This document shows positions 20,323 to 30,840 of a DNA stretch of 39,630 nt, in pieces (within the stretch, counting starts at the first letter, position 1; each line of letters starts with the position of its first letter). The notes beneath the pieces are model-generated. The model searched no databases. It was given only the letters and a program-made list of their open reading frames with translations, and was not told the origin of the DNA. Source of the DNA: Phlyctochytrium arcticum. Lineage: Eukaryota; Chytridiomycota; Chytridiomycetes; Chytridiales; Chytridiaceae. The DNA lies in contig JAHLKI010000069.1 in assembly GCA_025602905.1 (NCBI GenBank), positions 1 through 39,630 of the forward strand. The letters run 5' to 3'. Made by a program: the position numbers and the translations under genes.

Positions 20323-21903
20323 ATGACTTTCATCTCGTCGGACGCTCACTTTTTATCCGCCAACGAAAACGACACCGACGCTTCGCCCATTGCCATCTTG
20401 CCGCCTTCTTTCACCGACACACTTCCCGGCCCAAACCCAAACAGTGCCACCAAACAGGACACCCTATCATCTCCAAGTTCCAACAACAACGACAACACTA
20501 CTCCACTCATCTGCACCATCTCTTCTTCTGCTGCATCACCCGACTCTGGAATAATGGAAGCTACCATCACCCCTGTTCCCGCCGCCACGACTGGCACAAA
20601 CATGGCGGCCCCGTCAAAGACGACCGATACGACTGGCCTCACCCATGGTCATACCCAGGAACAGCACGCTAGCGTAGCGGAAAAGACTAAAACCGTCAAA
20701 TTGCAAGGTACTTATTTTCACCTCGCATCATGCATTTTCGAGATCATTTAGTAATTCTTTCAATTCCAGCTCGCAATCTCGTATTGTGGACGAATCCCAT
20801 TCAGTCGGGCGCGGCCCTCGTCTCTCTCTTGGCTCTTTCCTACGCTTCCTACGTCTACAGCCCCATCCGTCTCTTTACCCTTCTCATTGCCAGTGCTACG
20901 TTCGCCAACATGATTTTTGTCAATCTCTGGGTCATTGGTGGCAGCTTTTTCGTTAATTCGGCTGCGGGCATCAAAAAACCGCCTACAATGTGGTTCTTGG
21001 ATCAGACGCACCGTCATCCCATTCAGCACAAACACGTTAGGGAATGGGTCGATTTTGCGGTGGATTTTGTTAATATCCTCTTTTCTCAACTCGCTTCCAT
21101 TATCGCGGTTGATGATAACCTAAAGTCTTTTGCGGTGAGTTTCCGAGTGTAGTGAGTCATTTTTCCGAGCCCGAGCGAAGCGAGGGCAAGGAAAAATGGC
21201 GAGCGGAGCGATCCCGACGAGCCCGTAGGGCGAGGGTGACCCAGGAAAAATGGATGGGCGCGGACGATTTTGCGCAGCAAAATCAAATGCGAGCGAAGCG
21301 AGGGAGACCAATTTCGCGGAGCAAAATTTAATGCGAGCGGAGAGAGCTCAAAAAGATTCTGAGGAAGCTCCAAAGGAGCGAGGGACAAGGTTTTGCGGAG
21401 CAAAATCAATGTGGGTTTCACACATGGTGCAACAATACGACGACCCCGCGCGTAGCGAGGGGGAGGAGCATGTGTTTTAATACAAGACTCGAATGGTTTG
21501 ATGGATGGATGGAAGGTGATGGATGCTACGCTCGAGCGAGGAGCATGCGTCTTAATACAAGACTTTGCAAAGAAGTGGAATTGATTGAAAGTGTTGATGA
21601 TGATACTAATCACATTAATTGCAATAGGCACTGGTAGCAACCACGACCCTGTACATCATTTCCGCCTACGTCTCCACCCCCATTCTCCTTCTCGTCGCCT
21701 CCATCATCAGCTTTACCGCTCCCAAGGTCTACCTCATGTTCCAACCGCAGATCGATGCGCACCTGCACCAGGTGACCCAGGTGGTCCACAAAAACACCAA
21801 GGGGTTCACGGATGCGGCCAACAAGTACTTTGAGAGCGCGCGTGCCAAGGCTCAGGCTCGCGTTGCTGCTGCACAGAACAAGACTGCCAAGAAGGCCGAG
21901 TAG
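20323..21903 (+). CDS. Reticulon-domain ER-shaping protein
   Basis: Three exons (20323-20707, 20770-21134, 21628-21903) join in phase to 341 residues. Residues 1-128 are Ser/Thr/Asn-rich and disordered. The reticulon homology domain begins ARNLVLWTNPIQSGAALVSL and has two long hydrophobic hairpins (ALSYASYVYSPIRLFTLLIA and LVATTTLYIISAYVSTPILL). These flank a hydrophilic loop with HVREWVDFAVDFVNILFSQL. It closes with FTAPKVYLMFQPQIDAHLHQ, the reticulon FxxPxxY...QID signature, and an Ala/Lys-rich amphipathic tail. Such proteins wedge into ER tubules and create curvature. The start at 20323 is the first ATG downstream of the TATA box. Intron 1 is a normal 62 nt; intron 2 is 493 nt and filled with palindromic repeats. 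No frameshift is seen. Confidence 0.88.
21165..21565. repeat. palindrome-rich repeat island inside reticulon intron 2
   Basis: About 400 bp carry interspersed short repeats. CGAGCGAAGCGAGGG occurs at 21172-21186 and again near 21290-21304. Three hairpin-like units share the form TTTTGC-loop-GCAAAA: 21267-21283 (ATTTTGCGCAGCAAAAT, perfect 7-bp arms with a 3-nt loop), 21310-21329 and 21389-21407. A 27-nt direct repeat (GAGGAGCATG...AATACAAGACT) occurs at 21463-21489 and 21538-21564 with two differences. The minus strand stays open across this DNA but reads as repeat-derived peptide. Confidence 0.8.
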
Positions 21904-22372
21904 TTTCCTTTGTCTCCATCAATTGTTGCTAGCATATCCCCCATTACCAATTCGCGTCGCTTCGTAACATTCCGAGCGTCCCAGTCACACTTTTAGGCAT
22001 TCCACTCCCTGTCTGCAGTTTTGCTTCTTTTTTTTTGAAGATTTCACGCATTTTACCGTTTTTGAAGAATACATCCATATTTTGGCTTGCTTTTTTTGGT
22101 TCTTTGAAAAATGATCGAGGAAAACTCGTGCATTGAATCGTGTGAGGAGTCCGTTTCGCTCAACCTCAGGTCGCCAAGGAGTCGAGAGACCCGTTTTTCC
22201 CACCGTGGGAATCCATTTATGAGTCGGAAAACATCGGAAGTCGCCGGAAAGTATCGGAACTCATGTAACCCTTTTGAGGTTAATCAACCAATCGAGCAGT
22301 TTGTGCTTGCGGATCGGGAACGAACTTCAAAACTCCATACTTTCTTACATTTCTGCTGTACTTTCTGGCAGA
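21904..22372. other. intergenic stretch between reticulon and SDHAF2
   Basis: About 470 bp holding the reticulon 3' UTR and the SDHAF2 promoter. Open frames crossing it (22111-22389 plus, 21985-22203 minus) have no recognisable content and the first overlaps the SDHAF2 start out of frame. Confidence 0.5.
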
Positions 22373-22912
22373 ATGCAGGCCAATACTAGCACCCTGCTCC
22401 GCCTTAATAGCCGCCGTGCCCTCCGAAACTTTGCGCTCCAAACATTGAGGCCATGCCTGACGGTCCGGCTGCAGTCTTCCTCTTCGTCAAGACCCGCGAC
22501 AGCACCTGCACCCTCCAATGATTTTCCCGACTGGTCCCGCCGCCCCCCAACAGCCGACGCCCCCGACCTCTCCCATCTCCCTCCCATTCCCCGCCCCTTC
22601 CGTCCCCCCACCGAACCCACAAATGTCAAACTCGCCCGACTCATCTACACATCCCGCAAACGCGGCATCCTCGAAACCGACCTGATTTTATCCACGTTTG
22701 CAAAAGAAGTACTGCCTACCCTGTCCCGCACCGAACTGGATCAGTATGATTGGTTCCTGGAGGAGAATGACTGGGATATCTATTACTGGGTCACCCGAGC
22801 TGAGGGCCGGGTTGTCCCTGACAAGGTGGAAAAATTACAAGTCTTTCAACGGCTGGTTGAACATGCAAAGTCCCGGAATGGTCGGATTTTGCGAATGCCT
22901 GACCTCTCATGA
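22373..22912 (+). CDS. SDHAF2: SDHAF2/Sdh5 succinate dehydrogenase assembly factor
   Basis: A single-exon frame of 179 codons. The ATG at 22373 was preferred over the upstream in-frame start at 22274 because it opens a mitochondrial presequence (LRLNSRRALRNFALQTLRP) rich in Arg and Leu. A Pro-rich linker leads to the SDHAF2 fold: LARLIYTSRKRGILETDLIL, STFAKEVLPTLS, QYDWFLEENDWDIYYWVT and VEKLQVFQRLVEHAK. The RG(I/M)LE-D motif and the D-x-D-IY-W block are family hallmarks. The protein binds the flavoprotein subunit of succinate dehydrogenase in the mitochondrial matrix and is needed for covalent FAD attachment. It is convergent with the IQ-motif gene, 215 bp apart. Confidence 0.92.
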   Translation: MQANTSTLLRLNSRRALRNFALQTLRPCLTVRLQSSSSSRPATAPAPSNDFPDWSRRPPTADAPDLSHLPPIPRPFRPPTEPTNVKLARLIYTSRKRGILETDLILSTFAKEVLPTLSRTELDQYDWFLEENDWDIYYWVTRAEGRVVPDKVEKLQVFQRLVEHAKSRNGRILRMPDLS

Positions 22913-23127
22913 ACCGAATATGGTGCCTGATCATAAAACTATAGGGCAGGGCAGTGCACCTCTTTGTATAGCATCACATCTATAAGGATTTGAAGGTCCC
23001 AGTTTTTATGCTCAAATCTCTTCTGTCGCACATTTTTATTTTTACGTTGTTCAAGTACAGCACACAAAAAAAATAATTAAATACATATCTACTCTTTTGG
23101 GTTCACATTCTCTCTTCCCGCTTCCCT

Positions 23128-26100
23128 TTACCACAAATCATCAGCAGACTCTGATCCATCATCCGACTCTGAATCTGTAAATCCCTCTAGAGATTCCACC
23201 AACGATTCTATCACGGAAGGAACGGGTGAAGGTGTCCTGGACTTTATCTTGGTATCCTCGACAACCGGCGCCGATGACGAGACTGTATCTAGAGTATCGC
23301 TCAGAACGCAGTTTGGAAACGGTTGGGGTTTGAGACAACTTTACCTTCGGGAAGTAGCGATGCATCATAGATGGCCTGAGCAGAGGTGGCGGTTGCCATT
23401 TTGGGAGCTGCTGCCACTGCTGTTGCGGGAATGGGATGCCGTTTTCGGGTGAGGTAGCCCCGGATTTGAGTTTGTATTGCAATCGCAGCCTAATTTGGGA
23501 TCATCTTTAACTAAACGTTTTCGCAAGCAACCCCGACTGCTATCCCATTTACCTCGTTTTGCATCGCCGTTGACGACTCATCCAATCGGTCCGAGTTCAA
23601 TACTGGTTGTGCCAAAACCGGCTCAACCACCGTAGGCACAAAACTCTCTACGGATCCAGAAGGTGTCGTATACGCTTCCGATTTTATGCTCGTGACGGAA
23701 GCCGAGCGAGGCTGGTGTCGTATCGGGCGCGGCGTCCCCAAATCCGCAAGTGATTCGTCCGGGACATGCTCCGTTGACGCGGTCGTTGTGGGGTTGGATA
23801 AAGGTGGAGAGAGTTGGGAGAGGAGGGGGTTGGAAGTGCGGTCATTGGGACATGCGCGGGATTTGAGGGTGGTGACGGATGTGGTTCGGGGAGGGTGGAA
23901 GTTGGCGTCGGGTGCTAGAAAGTCGAAGGGCTGGGCGACTCCTCTCACGGGAGGGGGTGAGGGGGTTGGCGTGCGGATTGTGGGTAGATCTGGTGGATTT
24001 GGGATATTGGTTTGGTGGGTGGGTACAGATGAGATGTCAGTGGTGTCGGGAGCATGAGAATGAACTGGTCCCGACACTTCTTTGGTGCTCTTCACAGAGT
24101 CCGTCTTATGCTCGATCTAGTTGGAATCAAACCTCAGTTAACATGGGAATGAAACGCCATAAGAAACTATGCGTACCGCAGACAAGGACAATGGCGTTTG
24201 GGCCCGACTAAACGGGAACGGCGTTTCTTCTGGTGGTGGCTCGGTGACGAATAGATTGGATACGGAAAAGGCTTTGGCTGGGATCTGAGGGTCTGATGAG
24301 AGGTGGTTTGGTGTCGGTTGGTGTTGGGGTGATATGGGCGTGAGTGGAGCACCCGCGGGAGCATGTGATGGTGGTGAAGCGTCCTCTTTCTGATCCTGTA
24401 GTTTCTGCGTGACGGCCGCAATTTCGGAACGCAGCGCACTACACTCTGCCTTCAATTCCACTACCTGCACCTGTGACGCTATTTTTTTTCACCCGCGTTA
24501 AACCAACTTGGTACTTCATGACCACCAACAACAACGTACTATTCAAGTCTCCCCGACAAGACTCCAACTCGCGTTGGGTTGACTCGAGGACGACCGACAT
24601 TTCCTGGCGGACGCGGTCCCCTTTTTGGATGTCGACGCGTAGGGCGGTCATCTCGGCTTGTAGTTGTGAACTGAGATCTTGGTGATGGGATAAGTCGACT
24701 AGGGCGGATTCGTAGCGGGCGCGCAGATCTGGTGACAAAAATATTAAATAATGTATGGCGTATAAGGATGGTATCGGCGGTTATACCTTGCATAACCTCG
24801 GTAGGCGACACAATCGACTCTTGCGACTCCTCAACACGATTGCGCAGTTCTTGCTCGTGCTGTTCCCGCAACTGATGCATCTCCTCTTCACATTCTTTGA
24901 TACGGGTTGTTAACCGACGTTCGCGAATGATGGATTCGCCCAGGGATCGTTCCATGTGGAGTTTTTCCCGGTTGAGAGATTCCCAATCTTCCTCCGAGCG
25001 TCGCCCATGTTGTTGGGTTATGTTTGATTCATTTCCTGAGTGAATAAAAACGGGTTTGATGTGGCCCGTTCAAACCAACACACTGAATCCTTACCACGCA
25101 ACACCAAATTCTCGGCCTCAAGAGCCCGAACGCGTGCCATGAGCTGTTCCACCACCGAATCATAGTCAAGCACCGAACCACTACTGAAATCCATCATGGA
25201 ATCATTCTTGGAATGGGCCAAAAGACGATGTAACCGAAACGTCTGTAAACATGTCGTATATAGATTTTGAACAATATGTAATAGAGAGTAGTGGGGAGGT
25301 TTTTTTTACCTCTCGTTGCAGGGTTTTACATTCCCGCTCGGTTTCGACGAGATTGGTATACCGAGTACTGAATTGCGAGGAATTTTAGATCCGCGTTTTT
25401 TTGTGGGAAATTCGGTGGTTTTTTCTCACCTGTTTTGAAGGGCGGTAACTTCAGCTTCTAACCGTTTTGCCTTGCGCTCATGATGCCGTGCGGTGGCCCG
25501 AAGACTCGATACGATCTACATGGCGGTGCTGATGTCAGTTTACCGCTCATGGACAATAGCAGAATCCGGACACCGACCTTGTCCTCTACCCCCGCCACCT
25601 TACGCCCCTTTCCAACCAACATCTGTATGGAATCCGGTCAGCTTAAGTCAGGAGACCTTCCGTAAGCGATGCAAAAAAAGTTCGTTACATTGATGGTCAA
25701 AAGCTCTTCATGCCGCCGATCAAGATTATCAATTTCGTGTTCGAGCGTGCGAATTTTTACTGTAAGCATCTATCAAGGTATATTGTCAAACATATTTTAT
25801 TTTCACATTTTTGATGAATGGGAAGATGTACCTTCTTATCCTGGTTCAACGCATTAATGGTCGATTTAGCTACCAGGAGATCTTCCTGGAGTGCTTCCGG
25901 TTCTTTTTGCGCAATGACCACTCGGGGACGGTGAGAAGACGCCGCCGAGCCATGACGATGATGGGGCTGACTTGGGGGACGCGGTCGGAGGGATGAAATG
26001 GTCTGGCTGTATATTTCCAGCAGTTGGGGAGGGAGAGCAGGATGTCCTGATGCCAGTGTGGTTGAGACTCTGCCCTTGGAGGATTTGGCCGTGACAGATG

Positions 26101-26182
26101 GCCGAGCCTTTGATGCCATTTGTCGATGGGGATGAATCAAGAGATGGATTGAAGCGGCTTCCAGTGCTGCAGGGCAAGACAT
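23128..26182 (-). CDS. Coiled-coil protein with C-terminal IQ motif (IQCE-like architecture)
   Basis: Twelve exons join in phase with no frame breaks: 26182-25832, 25769-25689, 25622-25578, 25515-25430, 25367-25310, 25242-25095, 25035-24787, 24728-24526, 24470-24177, 24116-23553, 23489-23345 and 23282-23128, 792 residues in all. ATG 26119 (MASKARPSVT) is an in-frame alternative start. After a basic N-terminus come long coiled coils (KIRTLEHEIDNLDRRHEELL, RHHERKAKRLEAEVTALQNR, RIKECEEEMHQLREQHEQEL, VELKAECSALRSEIAAVTQK). A Ser/Pro-rich disordered region follows, then one IQ motif, AIAIQTQIRGYLTRKR, a likely calmodulin or light-chain site, and an acidic tail ending SADDLW. The order resembles IQCE, a ciliary base protein in animals, but no diagnostic block is long enough to be sure. 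Exons 3 and 5 are very short (45 and 58 nt). Confidence 0.7.
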
Positions 26183-27257
26183 GTATTAATCAGGGGTTGT
26201 GTCCTTGATGTAAGTCTCAGGGATTTGATAGGTTGAGTTTGGCTTTAAATCAGCCTGAGAGAACGTTTGAATTTTTTTTTACAAACACTTTCCCGCACTT
26301 GTCATGTATTTTCGCATGCAGAAGTCTATCGCTAGTCACGTCTGGCACTATACGAATAGCAGAAATAATCTTACAATGAGGACTTTTCAGGAAAAGTGAA
26401 TGAAAGCAGTCATCGCCAATCCAACTCCGACAATCACATAAAGTTACGCTTTCTGGGAAAAAGCTTTTGTCAAAAAGGTACAAGCTAAACCTGCGAGTAG
26501 ACTGGTAGACTTCATGTAGGGAGTTTGATTTAAACATGGAAATTTTTATCCAAAGGGACGACGGACAGCTGGCAGTGAGTCTGCAATGAAGATGATCTAT
26601 GGAAAGATGAGAGCGAAACACCAATCCCATTCATTTACACGATATACTGCCTCAGTCTGTCCCTTAATGCATTTGATCTCTGTATAGTGAGAAGCTCTAT
26701 CAAAGTGGGGGAAGTGGGCATTGGATCGGTTGTTTAGCGTCTGTTGAATACGTGCGTTTATGTCCTATTCGTACTTTGTAGATCCGATGTGTCGTTGACA
26801 TGAAGATTTCCAACCTTTCATGCTCATGATTCATTGACTGCAGTTTTCGGCGGTCAGGAAAGCTGTATCGCTAGATATCCTCCCGCCATAGGAACTCACA
26901 CGATAAAGAAGGAAGTGAACATGTACACTGGAGCATGGAGAGTAGTTTCAGACTCCCACCCAGGTCGACAAGACGCGACCGCGACGCGTTTGGTTTGGTC
27001 CACGTGATGCTTGAGCGGCCATAGCGCAAGCCAGAGCCTTTCCCTTTTCCAAGTTTTCCAAGGCTGAGCTCTCGACACATTGCTGGAAGGAATTTGCCCT
27101 TGTCAATCTTGTTCTTCATAGTCCAGCACTCGTCAGCAACTTCCTTTGTTCTTTTTCTTAGAAAATCACGCTTGTGTGTTCTGAACTTACTCCTGACCTT
27201 CACGTAAAGGGCTTGCATTCAAGGTGCTATTCGACCAGCCGGCAACAGACAGACAAT
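26183..27257. other. 1.1-kb divergent intergenic region
   Basis: This lies between the divergent starts of the IQ-motif gene and the SCOC-domain gene. A 126-codon minus-strand frame at 26250-26630 and a 115-codon one at 26871-27218 are the longest here. Neither has recognisable sequence, and the second runs antisense into the SCOC-gene leader. I treat the region as promoter DNA, with a small unknown gene not ruled out. Confidence 0.45.
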
Positions 27258-28460
27258 ATGGTCAAGACCCGTGCTCCTCCCACTGTGAAGCCCTCACGGC
27301 GAGGCACCAGCTCGAAACAAAGTAGAACGAAAAGCAGTGGCGACCTGTGGGACTCATCGGACGACGAAGTTTATTCATATCGTGAAGAACGCATTGATTT
27401 GGAAAATCCCTGGGTCGCGGATTCGGAGGGGTCTGCGACGAGCAAGATTAAAGATTTGCGTTCCAACTCTATACGGGAAGGAATTGTTCCGGTGCGGGGA
27501 TCGTCATTACCAACGCCACCACCTGCCAGTCCCGAAGTACCATCCATACCTGCCAGTGCACTGGGAGTGCCCGAAACATTACCAAGCACAATCGAAGCAG
27601 GAGTATTGGGAAATCCCTGGGGGGAAGATGATGATGGGGAGGGGGACTTGGGGATATCATTATCGAAATCCTCGATTACCGTCAGCGGCCAAGCACTCTA
27701 TTCAGAGCCAATAGAGTTTGAGGACAATACACCTTCAAGTCCTCATGCGGACGCCGGCGACATGTCGACATTCAAATCCCACGCACTTTCTTCTCCCCTC
27801 ACATCACCAATAATACCCACTCCTTCCGATCCCCCAACGCGTCGGACCCTTACCGCACAAGAGGCATACCTCGCATCGAAACCGCTGTTCGCGGCCTCAC
27901 CATCATCTAACCTCCCTAATGATCTCCTGTCCGACCCTATTGATTCGCCCAGAAATGACCCATGGGATTTGCTGTCATCGACGTCGACACCAACAGTCAG
28001 CCGCTCGACAGAGATACCCCCTGCCAAGGACATTTCCGATCCTACTGCGGATTTACTGGCATTCCTTTCAACAGGATCCCAGGCAACGGCTGGTACTCCC
28101 ACATTTGATGCTTTTGGATCACCAGTTGCCGTGGCACCAGCCGCTGAAGACTCATGCGACGCAACTGACCGAGCCGCTCTCATCTCGTAAGTCTTATATT
28201 TTTTGATGATACATTTTTGCAGTTTCTGATTGCGTAAATCACTTCATAGAGATATTCTCACACTCCAAGCCCGTCTCAAGCCTCGAATGGAGCGTTGCGA
28301 GTCTGCGCAAAAGGCATACGCGGTTCAGAAACAGGAAAATGTTGTTCTTGAACAGTACGTCAAGAATCTCATGGATGCCACTCGTAAGAAGGAAGCTGAA
28401 GTGAAGAAGGGAGGGGCGGCAGCTGAACCGAAGAAACGAGGCAGAAGATTGTTTGGGTAG
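27258..28460 (+). CDS. SCOC-domain protein with long disordered NPW/DPW-motif region
   Basis: Two exons (27258-28186, 28250-28460; 63-nt intron) give 379 residues. The C-terminal ~70 residues match the short coiled-coil (SCOC, DUF2205) family: a helix LQARLKPRMERCESAQKAYA leading to QENVVLEQYVKNLMDAT, whose ENxVLxQYIxNLM pattern is the family signature, then a basic tail (KKRGRRLF). In animals and yeast (Slo1) these are small Golgi/endosome proteins that bind Arl1-type GTPases. Here about 310 disordered residues precede it, with acidic Trp motifs: DLWDSSDDE (31), ENPW (52), GNPWGEDDD (121) and NDPWDLL (236), plus DLL repeats. Such motifs commonly bind clathrin adaptors, so a trafficking role fits; that is inference. 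ATG 27258 is the first Met after a stop-rich leader. Confidence 0.72.
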
Positions 28461-28785
28461 ATTTTGATAGCTAGCGAAGTAATGTATATAGATGTCCTGG
28501 CGTACAGTAGTGAGAAATTCTTCAGTTTGATACGCGGTGTACTTTCTCACACCACTCTTGTATATTTAGTTGCATTCACTCTTTTTAGTCTATTAATGCT
28601 ATTAGCGCTTCTTTCTGCTCAGTCTGCACCGTTTCGAGAAATCGGAAGTCCTATGGCCACCCAGAATGGCACCGGGTCTTTCCGGGAGACGTCACTCAAA
28701 CCTCACCCGATACAGCCCGAATAGGTGTTTTGCTGGTTGTTTGAATTGCTTTACTTAGTCGATCGTCGCTTGTCTATTGCAAAGA
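28461..28785. other. short intergenic stretch
   Basis: About 325 bp between the SCOC-domain gene and PME-1, same strand. The open frame at 28464-28724 is hydrophobic in part but overlaps no recognisable sequence; I treat it as 3' UTR plus promoter. Confidence 0.4.
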
Positions 28786-30121
28786 ATGCTCCCTACAGGA
28801 AAAGACTTCTTCTCTAAACCCCCTTTACCGCCAACTCTCCCAACAGACTCGAGCTTTCCGGCTCCTGCTACCGCCACGTGAGTTGCTTTTGAGATAGAAT
28901 CTCTCCCGCGATTAGGACGACCACAGGAAGGAACTGAGCTGTCGATTTCTATCACAACTAGACGAGCACATAACCAGCCGTCTCCCCCATCATGGTCTCT
29001 CCATTTTGATTCATCACGTCAATTACCACTTCCAGATCGTGCGGGACACTTTCAGCTATATCAATCCCACTCCAAAGTTGAACCAGCCAAGGAGTCCGAC
29101 AACGTCACCTTTGTGCTGGTTCATGGCGCCGGGTATACAGGCCTGACATGGGCCACAACCGCCAAACTGCTCGTGCAACATCCTGGAGTCTCCGTACTTT
29201 CATACGATGCGCGAGGACATGGTTTGACGAAGACGGAGAATGAGACTGATCTGGCGTTGGAAACACAGGCGGCAGATATGGTTGGGATTGTACAGTCAGC
29301 TGTACCTACTGGGAAACTCGTGCTGGTAGGACATAGCATGGGAGGAGCCATAGTCGTTGAAGCTGCGTCAAAGCTCAAGAATGTCGCTGGAGTGACGGTC
29401 GTTGATGTTGTGGAAGGTAGGAGATTTCCAACCTGGTCGACCGAGCAGTTGTTGGCACTATCTAACATGGTGATTCTCTTTCAGGCACAGCGTTAGATTC
29501 TCTTGCACATATGCAGTCATATCTTCGAATCGGCCTCAAGAATTTCGTGGACTAGATCATGCTGTACAATGGAGGTAGGATGCCAGCTTTACTTTTCCAT
29601 ACAGCCAGCGCTGTCTGATGATCAAAAACCAAGTATATCGTCGCGTACCTCCAAAAACCCTGATTCGGCAGCCGTCTCTTTCCCGTCCCAACTGATACCC
29701 TCGCCATCAAATCCGGAAGTTTGGATCTGGCGAACCCAATTATCACAATCGGATGTGTATTGGCGAGGTTCTGATTCTTTTCGATTGGAAGAATGATGAA
29801 AAGCGACTCATTAACCATGCCGGCAATATAGGGTGGTTTGAAAATCTGTCCGAAAAGTTTCTCGCGCTGCGCACAGCGCGCATGCTCATATTGGCTGGAA
29901 CTGACCGACTGGATACGCCCTTGACCATTGGTCAGATGCAGGGCAAATATCAACTGGTCTTGTATCCAGAATCAGGACATGCTATTCAAGAGGATGAGCC
30001 CGGAAAGGTTGCCGCTACTCTGTGGGAGTTTTGGGATAGAAATGGCCCGGGGCTTGTGATTAAACGGTTTCCCATCCCTATACGGCCAGTGGGAGGAGCC
30101 ACGAAGCCAGAGACTACATAA
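28786..30121 (+). CDS. PPE1: Protein phosphatase methylesterase 1 (PME-1/Ppe1), one probable base deletion
   Basis: Five exons: 28786-28877, 28962-29416, 29485-29574, 29634-29767 and 29832-30121. The alpha/beta-hydrolase fold shows [15 protein letters not shown] (oxyanion loop), the nucleophile elbow [34 protein letters not shown], the fungal-type block [35 protein letters not shown] (Asp) and [15 protein letters not shown] (His). PME-1 removes the C-terminal methyl ester from the PP2A catalytic subunit and so controls PP2A holoenzyme assembly. Exon 3 needs one extra base near 29527-29530: before it the frame reads QSYLRI, after it [14 protein letters not shown], as expected. The site follows an A pair, so a consensus deletion is likely. 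With that base the gene has 353 codons plus stop, near the family length. Confidence 0.9.
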
Positions 30122-30207
30122 TATAGGTTCATCCATTGACGTATATTGTACCAGAATTTAACATCAAACTGCCGCAGATAAACATGCGAATACTGTGATT
30201 TGCCAAA

Positions 30208-30624
30208 TCAACGCATAAAACCGTTAACGATCTGAATACAATGAGTGGAAAGGAAGGCATCGCAAAGAGGAATGAGCAGGTCTTCCTGTCTGGAATGTAC
30301 AACTCGTTGGATCATCAGGCCGACTTGTATGCCCAACGTTCGCTCGATCCAAACGGGTAGATTCAGGAAAGTAGACGAAGGGAAGGAGACTAACGACCTG
30401 GATGCATGGACCTCCCAGTGGACGTTGAGTTCAGAAAACAACTTGTCGAAGGTTGTTGAACGTAGATCAGCTGCAGCACAGACAAAGTAAGAGAGAAAGT
30501 CCTGGAAAGAAGCCCAAGATCCGTGGCCATGGGTGGGTTGATCTGATTGTCCAGCGGCACAGCCATCGACCTCGAAATGACCAATCGAAATGTTCCTGGG
30601 AAACGTTTTACGAAACAAAAGCAT
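30208..30624 (-). CDS. Unidentified minus-strand ORF, 138 codons
   Basis: An uninterrupted frame from ATG 30624 to 30208. The middle reads as plausible folded protein (SWASFQDFLSYFVCAAADLR, TTFDKLFSELNVHWEVH), and the C-terminus VGLMIQRVVHSRQEDLLIPL looks helical. A GT-AG pair near 30390 and 30330 could remove the intervening segment, but the resulting phase is not better than the plain frame. I recognise no family. It lies between PME-1 (+) and the endopolyphosphatase (+), antisense to neither. It may be a partial exon set of a small gene. Confidence 0.3.
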   Translation of the reverse strand: MLLFRKTFPRNISIGHFEVDGCAAGQSDQPTHGHGSWASFQDFLSYFVCAAADLRSTTFDKLFSELNVHWEVHASRSLVSFPSSTFLNLPVWIERTLGIQVGLMIQRVVHSRQEDLLIPLCDAFLSTHCIQIVNGFMR

Positions 30625-30840
30625 TTGACAAAAACGGGTTTCCTTCGGGCAATTCCTTCAGCGAATCAGCATCCGGGCCTCCTTATTCAGCTCTAGCACA
30701 CCGTTCGACCATACCCTCTGCGGATCTCATTCGCGAATTTGGGAGCACATTTCGTCTCGGGAGCTGTGAATTAGCCTCGAGGTAGAGGCGAGTTTGACTT
30801 CTCAACTTCCCAGTACCTTGCGGACAACATCATTTCCAGT

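Noticed and set aside
21086..21640. 184-codon minus-strand frame across the reticulon intron
   Set aside because: It is antisense to reticulon exons and made largely from the palindromic repeat units; the peptide is repetitive and has no family.
26250..26630. 126-codon minus-strand frame in the divergent promoter region
   Set aside because: No recognisable domain, no supporting introns and no conserved-looking block; kept only as a remark in the region entry.
26871..27218. 115-codon minus-strand frame
   Set aside because: It runs antisense into the leader of the SCOC-domain gene and has no recognisable sequence.
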